A stretch of 13,017 bases of DNA, taken from an uncultured Bacteroides sp. (lineage in GTDB: Bacteria; Bacteroidota; Bacteroidia; Bacteroidales; Bacteroidaceae). Where the stretch lies: positions 1-13,017 of the forward strand of contig NZ_CAJUHF010000069.1 of the NCBI RefSeq assembly GCF_910585845.1, in the 5' to 3' direction. Each line of letters starts with the position of its first letter. The first letter of the stretch is position 1. Positions 1-5,459 of the stretch are shown here, piece after piece. Below the pieces are notes generated by a model that was not told the origin of the DNA, did not search any database, and saw only the letters and a list, made by a program, of their open reading frames with translations. The position numbers and the translations under genes are program-made.

Positions 1-42
1 ACATTCTTTCCCCGTTTCGCGCTCACTTTCGTTTCTTTGTTG

Positions 43-50
43 TATCTTTG
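43..50 (+). promoter_or_regulatory. Candidate -7 box of the GH35 gene promoter
   Basis: The octamer TATCTTTG is a full match to the Bacteroides -7 consensus TAnnTTTG. It lies 56 bases before the ATG at 106 and would place transcription start near position 56. No clear TTTG -33 box sits 19-21 bases upstream, so the match rests on the -7 element. If it is used, the in-frame ATG at 37 lies upstream of the transcript, which favours the start at 106. A short dyad, TTGTAA (48-53) and TTACAA (59-64), overlaps the expected start site and could be an operator. Confidence 0.5.
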
Positions 51-105
51 TAACAGATTTACAACAGAGTCCATCTCAAGAAGAACTATAAAAGACATAG
101 AAACC

Positions 106-2523
106 ATGAGAAACTTTTTTTTAAGTACAGTATTGACAATTGCCTGCCTGTTGGGCACCGCCGCACAAGCACAAAAACCGGTAACGACCGGAGATGCCAT
201 CGCAACGGACGAAGTGCGGAATTCCGATAAAAGCAATCCCGTCGGCACGTTTGAAGCCGGCAAGGGCACGTTCCTGCTGAACGGCAAACCGTTTGTAGTG
301 AAAGCTGCCGAACTGCATTATCCCCGCATCCCAAAACCCTATTGGGACCAGCGCATCAAGCTCTGCAAGGCACTGGGCATGAATACGATCTGCCTCTACG
401 TATTCTGGAATTCGCACGAACCGCAACCCGGTGTCTACAACTTCAGCGAACAGAATGATTTGGCTGCGTTTTGCCGCCTCTGCCAGCAGAATGGTATGTA
501 CGTCATCCTTCGTCCCGGGCCGTACGTATGTGCCGAGTGGGAAATGGGCGGACTGCCCTGGTGGCTGCTTAAGAAGAAAGACATCCGCCTGCGCGAACCG
601 GATCCCTACTTCATCGAACGCGTCGCCCTCTTCGAAGCGGAAGTGGCCAAGCAAGTGAAAAGCCTGACCATCGCCAACGGCGGTCCCATCATCATGGTGC
701 AAGTGGAGAATGAATACGGCTCTTACGGCGCCAACAAAGGGTATGTATCTCAAATCCGCGACATCGTGCGCACGCACTTCGGCGACGACATCACCCTCTT
801 CCAGTGCGACTGGTCTTCCAACTTCACCCTGAACGGGCTGGACGACCTGATCTGGACCATGAACTTCGGTACGGGAGCCAACATCGACCAGCAATTCGCC
901 AAGCTGAAAGAGCTTCGTCCCGACAGTCCGCTGATGTGTTCAGAGTTCTGGAGCGGCTGGTTCGATAAGTGGGGAGCCAACCACGAAACCCGCCCTGCCG
1001 ACGACATGATAAAAGGTATCGACGACATGCTGTCGAGAGGCATTTCCTTCAGCCTCTACATGACTCACGGTGGAACAAACTGGGGGCACTGGGCTGGTGC
1101 CAACTCTCCGGGCTTCGCCCCCGACGTGACCTCTTACGACTATGACGCCCCCATCAGCGAGTCCGGTCAGACCACTCCCAAGTATTGGAAACTGAGAGAG
1201 ACCCTCTCCCGATACATGGACGGAGAGAAGCAAGCCAAAGTGCCCGCTTTAATCAAACCCATCAGCATCCCTGCATTCCGGTTCACAGAGATGGCACCGC
1301 TGTTCGACAACTTGCCTGCCGCCCGGAAGGATGAAAACATCCGCACAATGGAGGAGTATGACCAAGGCTTCGGAAGTATCTTATACCGCACCTCCCTGCC
1401 TGAGTTGAAGAATGGCGCCACACTCACCGTGAACGATGCGCATGACTTTGCACAGGTATTCATCGACGGACGATACATCGGCAAGCTCGACCGTAGGAAC
1501 GGGGAAAAACAACTGGCATTGCCCGCCTGCCCTAAAGGTGCACGGATGGACATCCTTGTAGAAGCCATGGGACGCATCAACTTCGGACGTGCCATAAAGG
1601 ACTTCAAAGGTATCACGCGCAATGTGGAAATATCGGTAGACATCGACGGTTATCCTTTCACCTGCGACCTAAAGAATTGGGAGGTCTACAACCTCGAAGA
1701 TACCTACGAGTTCTACCAAAACATGAAGTTCCGCCCTATACAGTCGCTGACCGACCGGTTCGGGCAACGTATTCCGGGTGCCTACCGGACAAAGTTCCAG
1801 GTAAAGAAACCCAGCGACACCTTCCTGAACTTCGAGAGTTGGGGCAAAGGGCTGGTCTACGTGAACGGTTACGCCATAGGGCGCATCTGGGAAATCGGTC
1901 CTCAGCAGACGCTCTACGTACCGGGGTGCTGGCTAAAGAAGGGTGAGAACGAAATCGTGGTCTTCGACATCGTAGGTCCCAAGGAAGCCCGGTCGGAAGG
2001 ACTGCGTGAACCTCTTCTTGACCAACTTCAGGTACAAAAACCTTTGACTCATCGCCGAGAAGGCGAACGTTTGGAGCTCTCCTCCGAACGCCCTGCCTTC
2101 AGTGGAAGTTTCAAACCAGGCAACGGTTGGCAGGAAGTCAGATTCGACAAGCCCGCTACCGGACGTTACGTATGCATAGAAGCGTTAAACTCACAAGACG
2201 GAAAACCCCTTGCTTGTATTGCCGAAATGTATATCTTGGACAAGAACGGCGACCGTCTGTCGCGCGAGCCTTGGACCGTGAGCTATGCCGACAGCGAAGA
2301 CGTGTCGCACGTGAACCGCTCTGCCGACAAGACATTCGACCTGCAGGAGTCCACCTATTGGAGTACTGTAGAGGGAAGTTCTTATCCGCACGCTATCGTC
2401 ATCGACTTGGGAGCCATCCATACATTGACCGGCTTCCAGTGCTTGCCGCGGATGGAAAGCGAAGTGCCGGGCAGCATCAAAGACTTCAGGATATACGTGA
2501 AGACACAACAGTTCAACTTCTGA
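106..2523 (+). CDS. Secreted GH35 beta-galactosidase with C-terminal discoidin-like regions
   Basis: This is a retaining exo-beta-galactosidase of glycoside hydrolase family 35 (805 aa). It probably removes terminal beta-galactose from plant or host glycans in the periplasm or at the cell surface. The ATG at 106 is chosen because it begins a clear signal peptide (MRNFF..., predicted cleavage after AQA, about residue 22); the in-frame ATG at 37 would add 23 residues lacking signal-peptide character. The TIM barrel spans about residues 54-371. The acid/base is Glu203 in QVENEYG, the nucleophile is Glu280 in CSEFWSGW, and the family motif MTHGGTNWG follows. Two beta-sandwich regions come next (about 415-510 and 562-632), the second with the GH35 jelly-roll signature VYVNGYAIGRIWEIGPQQ. 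The last 130 residues resemble F5/8 type C (CBM32-like) sequence, with the two halves in unusual order. No lipobox is seen. It has its own promoter and terminator, so it is probably monocistronic; no other polysaccharide-utilisation genes are visible here. Family assignment is firm; the natural substrate is unknown. Confidence 0.95.
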   Translation: MRNFFLSTVLTIACLLGTAAQAQKPVTTGDAIATDEVRNSDKSNPVGTFEAGKGTFLLNGKPFVVKAAELHYPRIPKPYWDQRIKLCKALGMNTICLYVFWNSHEPQPGVYNFSEQNDLAAFCRLCQQNGMYVILRPGPYVCAEWEMGGLPWWLLKKKDIRLREPDPYFIERVALFEAEVAKQVKSLTIANGGPIIMVQVENEYGSYGANKGYVSQIRDIVRTHFGDDITLFQCDWSSNFTLNGLDDLIWTMNFGTGANIDQQFAKLKELRPDSPLMCSEFWSGWFDKWGANHETRPADDMIKGIDDMLSRGISFSLYMTHGGTNWGHWAGANSPGFAPDVTSYDYDAPISESGQTTPKYWKLRETLSRYMDGEKQAKVPALIKPISIPAFRFTEMAPLFDNLPAARKDENIRTMEEYDQGFGSILYRTSLPELKNGATLTVNDAHDFAQVFIDGRYIGKLDRRNGEKQLALPACPKGARMDILVEAMGRINFGRAIKDFKGITRNVEISVDIDGYPFTCDLKNWEVYNLEDTYEFYQNMKFRPIQSLTDRFGQRIPGAYRTKFQVKKPSDTFLNFESWGKGLVYVNGYAIGRIWEIGPQQTLYVPGCWLKKGENEIVVFDIVGPKEARSEGLREPLLDQLQVQKPLTHRREGERLELSSERPAFSGSFKPGNGWQEVRFDKPATGRYVCIEALNSQDGKPLACIAEMYILDKNGDRLSREPWTVSYADSEDVSHVNRSADKTFDLQESTYWSTVEGSSYPHAIVIDLGAIHTLTGFQCLPRMESEVPGSIKDFRIYVKTQQFNF

Positions 2524-2528
2524 CCTTG

Positions 2529-2561
2529 GAAGTCCGAACCACTTTCATGTTGCCGGACTTC
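2529..2561 (+). repeat. Hairpin in the 3' untranslated region of the GH35 gene
   Basis: Arms GAAGTCCG (2529-2536) and CGGACTTC (2554-2561) are perfect complements around a 17-base loop, starting 5 bases after the stop codon. No T-run follows, so it is probably an mRNA 3'-end structure and not a terminator by itself. The stronger hairpin at 2591-2624 lies just downstream. Confidence 0.4.
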
Positions 2562-2590
2562 TACACAGACAGAACTGCATAAGACAAAAA

Positions 2591-2624
2591 AGGAGGGTGT
2601 ATGCAAATTCCGCTACACCCTCTT
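2591..2624 (+). terminator. Intrinsic terminator after the GH35 gene
   Basis: GAGGGTGTA (2593-2601) and TACACCCTC (2614-2622) pair perfectly around a 12-base loop. The outer bases 2591-2592 with 2623-2624 extend the stem by one A-T and one G-T pair. The 3' flank is T-rich but interrupted, while the 5' flank is an A-run, so the element could also stop transcription coming from the right. It separates the GH35 gene from the fimbrial locus. Confidence 0.75.
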
Positions 2625-2690
2625 ATCTATTATACCTACTGAAAAGTACTTCATTGCCGATCACTATTATCCTTATGCAAACAGCAATTT

Positions 2691-2723
2691 CGTACATTAC
2701 ATAACCTACATTGTAAATGTACG
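2691..2723. repeat. Imperfect dyad symmetry element
   Basis: CGTACATT (2691-2698) and AATGTACG (2716-2723) are perfect inverted copies. ACA (2699-2701) and TGT (2712-2714) extend the pairing around one bulged A at 2715. An A-run follows on the + strand, so it would resemble a terminator only for the minus strand, where the Ts would precede it; that makes a protein-binding dyad as likely as a terminator. Confidence 0.4.
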
Positions 2724-2853
2724 ATAAAAAAATAGATCCCAAGTGCCACATTTGTTTCATAAAAGGCAATAATTTGTTCAAAATACAGAGTAAATGTAGT
2801 TTTTCAAATCAATTTCACCTATTAATAGCCGCAATAAAGGTATTCAAAAAAGT

Positions 2854-2952
2854 ATCTTTAGATACTTGGGGATTTATCTTTAGATACTTGAACGTTTATC
2901 TTTAGATACTTGAACGTTTATCTTTAGATACCCGAACGTTCATCTTTAGATA
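2854..2952. repeat. 22-bp-period tandem array with palindromic core (4.5 copies)
   Basis: The core ATCTTTAGATA starts at 2854, 2876, 2898, 2920 and 2942, always exactly 22 bases apart. Units 2 and 3 are identical. Unit 1 differs in the spacer half, unit 4 has three changes, and the fifth copy is the core only. With the preceding T, each core reads TATCT-TT-AGATA, a dyad with a two-base centre. The spacer of units 2-4 contains AACGTT, itself a palindrome. The period is about two helical turns, so copies lie on one DNA face. The array ends about 200 bases before the first fimbrial-locus gene. A multi-site operator is one reading; its role is not known from the sequence. Confidence 0.85.
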
Positions 2953-3102
2953 TGCTTTTCCTGATTTCATAATTTTCATATTATGCCATGTATCAGCTCC
3001 CGCTCCTAAAAGGTCAAAGTAGTAAAGTAAACCCGTTCGGATTCAATTAATGTATTATTACTTTAAATATCATTAAATAATTCCTAAAAAACAGGCATTC
3101 TT

Positions 3103-3133
3103 CTTGGCGTATCTCATAAATATTATAAATTTG
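3103..3133 (+). promoter_or_regulatory. Bacteroides-type promoter of the fimbrial operon
   Basis: TAAATTTG (3126-3133) matches the -7 consensus TAnnTTTG at every fixed base. A -33-like CTTG (3103-3106) precedes it by 19 bases, the expected spacing. Transcription should start near 3139, leaving an A-rich leader of about 17 bases before the ATG at 3156. Confidence 0.65.
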
Positions 3134-3155
3134 TTTTCTAAAAAACAAAAAAACA

Positions 3156-3770
3156 ATGTTTAAAGTCTATAAAGTCTGCAACAGCAGAGTTCATAGACTG
3201 CTATTATTCCGTACTATCGCTGTTCTGTTATTAGCCGTCTATGCACCTGACTTGTCCGCCCAGCACGTCGCGCTCAAGACTAATGTGCTTTATTGGGCTA
3301 CCTCTACACCGAATATCGGAGTGGAAACACGGATCTCTCCACGATGGACGTTGGGGTTCAACGCCGGGTATAATCCTTTCACCTTCTCGGACAACAGCAA
3401 ATTGCGCCACCTGCTGGTACAACCAGAGGCACGCTACTGGTTATGCTCAACCTTTGCTGGGCATTTCGTTGGAGCAAATATGTTCTATTCACATTATAAT
3501 GCCGGAAACATCGACCTGCCCTTCGGAATGCTACCCGAGCTCTCCGACCATCGCTTCCAAGGCGATCTGGCAGGTGCGGGACTGTTCTATGGCTATAGTT
3601 GGATGTTGGGCAAACGATGGAGCATAGAGGCGGCACTCGGACTGGGAGCTGCTTTCACCTCCTATCGGAAGTACCTCTGCGAGAAATGCGGCACGCAGGT
3701 AGGCAAGGACAAACGATGGTACCTCGCACCTACCAAGCTTGCCGTATCGGTGGTCTATTACATCGAATAG
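3156..3770 (+). CDS. DUF3575 outer-membrane protein of the fimbrial locus
   Basis: A 204-aa protein of the DUF3575 family. The N-terminal signal peptide has a long hydrophobic stretch (about residues 14-30) and a likely cleavage after LSA (residue 35). The mature part opens with KTNVLYWATSTPNIGVE, the family hallmark, followed by alternating hydrophobic and glycine/aromatic strands (LGFNAGYNPF, FVGANMFYSHY, GAGLFYGYSW, LGLGAAFTSYRKY) ending in YYIE. This suggests a small outer-membrane beta-barrel. A Cys pair lies in YLCEKCG (Cys174, Cys177). DUF3575 genes often sit next to DUF3868 and fimbrillin genes in Bacteroidetes, as here, so a role in pilus assembly or anchoring at the outer membrane is inferred; the biochemical function is not established. 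The A-rich leader and promoter at 3103-3133 support the ATG at 3156. It is the first gene of the probable operon, with 102 bases to the next. Confidence 0.88.
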   Translation: MFKVYKVCNSRVHRLLLFRTIAVLLLAVYAPDLSAQHVALKTNVLYWATSTPNIGVETRISPRWTLGFNAGYNPFTFSDNSKLRHLLVQPEARYWLCSTFAGHFVGANMFYSHYNAGNIDLPFGMLPELSDHRFQGDLAGAGLFYGYSWMLGKRWSIEAALGLGAAFTSYRKYLCEKCGTQVGKDKRWYLAPTKLAVSVVYYIE

Positions 3771-3790
3771 CATATACCTCGAATAGCATA
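3764..3790. repeat. 11-bp direct repeat across a stop codon
   Basis: CGAATAGCATA occurs at 3764-3774 and again at 3780-3790. The first copy contains the stop codon of the DUF3575 gene (TAG, 3768-3770). It looks like a small local duplication with no obvious function. Confidence 0.5.
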
Positions 3791-3872
3791 AAGAACCGAA
3801 ATGAAAAACAATAAAGAAAAACACTCATCAATACCTGTAAGAAGGACGATGAAATCCATATAAAAAAACGGA

Positions 3873-5231
3873 ATGCTTATGATGACAAAGACCTATATTA
3901 TCCCCCTCATAGCCCTGCTGACATGGATGTGCCTGCCCGCTGCCGCCGACAACGTCCGGACGGAGTGGATAGACAGCACACAGGTAAAGATAGCCTACAG
4001 CCTGACCGGCAACGCGGAACGCAACTACGCCATCTGCGCTACACCGGTGCTGACCGACGGCCAAGGACACTCGCTCTCCCTGCCTGGTGCCGTATTCCGC
4101 AGCAAGGCAAACCGACGTTACGTGGAGCGCGGAAGGCTCTACGGCACCGAACAACCCGCCGTCACCCGCGAACCCGCTTCAGGCGATACGCTCCACTGCG
4201 AACAGCTCATCAGCCGTACCGACGTTCCTTGGCTTTGGCAGGGTCCTGTCCGCCTCGACGTACAGCGCGAGCGCGAAGGTTGCTGCCAGGTGGAGGAGAT
4301 GCCATCTCTGTCGTTGGGCAGTTTCTGCTATGTGCCGCCTTTCGTGCCGCGCATGGCTGACGTGGCAGAAGATACTGGCAAAGCGGGCGAACTAAAGACG
4401 GACAATCCCGTCCTGCACCACATCTCGGAATACCGCCCTTACGACAAAACACGCATCCTGCGTAAGGAAGAAGGGACGCTCTACGTCCACTTCCCGCTTG
4501 ACCGTTCCTTGCTTGACCACAGTTTCCGTAACAACGCTTCCACGCTGGACCGCATCGTGGAGTTGACACGTGCCGTGATGGAAGATTCCACTTCGTCGGT
4601 GAAAATCATACAGATTGTGGGACTTGCCTCCGTAGAAGGTCCTCAGCGGCGCAACAACCGCCTCTCTACAGAGCGTGCCGAAGCATTGAAGAGTTACATA
4701 CAGCAACGTGTACCGACGCCCGACTCTCTCTACGAGTGCGCCTATGGCGGTGAGGCATGGGCTGAACTGCGCGACCAGATAGCAGACAGCGACTTTGAGG
4801 GACGCGACAAGTTGTTACACATCATCGACACCGAAAGCGAGCCCGATCGGCGCGAGGCTCTTATCAAGAGGCTCGACAACGGACGACCATACAGTTACCT
4901 GAAAGAGAACGTACTCAGCGACCAGCGTAACTCCGGTTATTTGCGTATCTATTACGACTACGTGCCCGACACTGCCGCAGGCATCATCAACGAAGCTTCG
5001 GCATTGCTTCGCGAAGGGCGCGACGAAGAGGCATTACGGAAGTTACTCACCGTGAAGGAAGACCGCCGTGCGCAAAATGCTTTAGGCGTGGCCTACTACC
5101 GTACAGGACAGGCACAGTTGGCAGAAGAATGTTTCCGCAAGGCGGCAGCCGATGGCAATCCGCAGGCGGCAGACAATCTCCGGCAGATAGAGGCGATACG
5201 GGAAGCTACGGATAGAGAGATACAAAGATGA
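3873..5231 (+). CDS. DUF3868 protein with OmpA-like domain and TPR tail
   Basis: A 452-aa exported protein. The signal peptide ends near residue 25 (LPAAA, then DN). Residues about 26-155 form a beta-rich DUF3868-type domain. Residues 203-280 resemble an OmpA C-terminal domain: a strand LYVHFPLD, then IVGLASVEG...NNRLSTERAEAL, which matches the G-x-x-D...N-x-x-LS-x-x-RA pattern with Ser253 in place of the usual Asp and Arg268 kept. Residues about 367-440 form tetratricopeptide-like helices (LLREGRDEEALRKLL; ALGVAYYRTGQAQLAEECFRKAAADG). The likely role is a periplasmic or outer-membrane accessory factor for the fimbriae, perhaps linking the assembly site to peptidoglycan; this is inference from domains and neighbours. 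ATGs at 3873, 3879 and 3882 are all possible starts; the first is used here, and all keep the signal peptide. GC is high (39 of 60 bases at 4021-4080). It follows DUF3575 and precedes the major fimbrillin by 228 bases. Confidence 0.85.
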   Translation: MLMMTKTYIIPLIALLTWMCLPAAADNVRTEWIDSTQVKIAYSLTGNAERNYAICATPVLTDGQGHSLSLPGAVFRSKANRRYVERGRLYGTEQPAVTREPASGDTLHCEQLISRTDVPWLWQGPVRLDVQREREGCCQVEEMPSLSLGSFCYVPPFVPRMADVAEDTGKAGELKTDNPVLHHISEYRPYDKTRILRKEEGTLYVHFPLDRSLLDHSFRNNASTLDRIVELTRAVMEDSTSSVKIIQIVGLASVEGPQRRNNRLSTERAEALKSYIQQRVPTPDSLYECAYGGEAWAELRDQIADSDFEGRDKLLHIIDTESEPDRREALIKRLDNGRPYSYLKENVLSDQRNSGYLRIYYDYVPDTAAGIINEASALLREGRDEEALRKLLTVKEDRRAQNALGVAYYRTGQAQLAEECFRKAAADGNPQAADNLRQIEAIREATDREIQR

Positions 5232-5249
5232 TAAGGTAGCTCAAGTTTC

Positions 5250-5267
5250 GCAAGTTCTTGAACTTGC
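5250..5267. repeat. Perfect palindrome with TT centre
   Basis: GCAAGTTC (5250-5257) and GAACTTGC (5260-5267) flank TT, 19 bases after the stop of the DUF3868 gene. In RNA it would fold with a small loop and is followed by only three Ts, so it is at best a weak terminator or attenuator; as DNA it could be a dimer-binding site. Confidence 0.5.
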
Positions 5268-5377
5268 TTTCAGGGAACAAGGGGACAATTTTATCTTATT
5301 TGCCTGCTTTGTGAATAAGATGAAAGTAGAAATCCGAATCGCTTCCCCTCGTAGCCTTGTTAACCTGTTTATTGACA

Positions 5378-5394
5378 GCATATCAGAGATATGC
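5378..5394. repeat. Short hairpin upstream of the fimbrillin gene
   Basis: GCATATC (5378-5384) and GATATGC (5388-5394) are perfect complements around AGA. It lies about 20 bases before the candidate fimbrillin promoter, a position suited to an operator; this is inference. Confidence 0.4.
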
Positions 5395-5414
5395 GAAACT
5401 TAAACTAAATAATA

Positions 5415-5445
5415 TGTGTGTACTATTAACAGAATAATAACTTTC
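5415..5445 (+). promoter_or_regulatory. Possible promoter of the major fimbrillin gene
   Basis: TAACTTTC (5438-5445) differs from TAnnTTTG only in the last base. TGTG (5415-5418), a 3 of 4 match to TTTG, lies 19 bases upstream. Transcription would begin near 5451, leaving a very short leader before the ATG at 5460. An internal promoter would allow the major pilin to be made in excess over the upstream genes. Confidence 0.35.
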
Positions 5446-5459
5446 AAAACAAAACTTTT

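Larger units (their letters stand above)
2524..3155. other. Gene-free AT-rich intergenic region
   Basis: About 630 bases without a convincing gene. It holds the two hairpins after the GH35 gene, a dyad at 2691-2723, a 22-bp-period tandem array at 2854-2952 and a promoter at 3103-3133. The only open frame (62 codons, 2717-2905) runs through the tandem array and shows no recognisable protein features. In the remainder (about 2730-2850 and 2955-3100) only AT-rich sequence is seen. A region this long and structured ahead of a fimbrial operon suggests regulation; that is inference. Confidence 0.6.

Noticed and set aside
37..105. Upstream start for the GH35 gene at the ATG at 37
   Set aside because: It would add 23 residues before a clear signal peptide and lies upstream of the transcription start expected from the -7 box at 43-50.
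121..894. Long minus-strand open frame opposite the GH35 gene
   Set aside because: It is antisense to a well-recognised GH35 barrel and its translation shows no family features; such shadows are common opposite GC-rich codons.
2717..2905. 62-codon open frame on the + strand
   Set aside because: It runs into the 22-bp tandem array, begins inside a dyad arm, and shows no domain, signal peptide or promoter support.
2854..2952. CRISPR array
   Set aside because: The unit is only 22 bp with no unique spacers and no cas genes nearby; the copies are directly adjacent tandem repeats.
3000..3155. Invertible promoter of the type that controls some Bacteroides surface loci
   Set aside because: No inverted repeats were found flanking the promoter at 3103-3133; only direct copies of CTAAAAAACA are present, and no invertase gene is in the window.
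3801..3863. 20-codon frame MKNNKEKHSS... between the DUF3575 and DUF3868 genes
   Set aside because: It has an A-rich leader but is very short, Lys-rich like random A-rich DNA, and has no recognisable product; at most a leader peptide.
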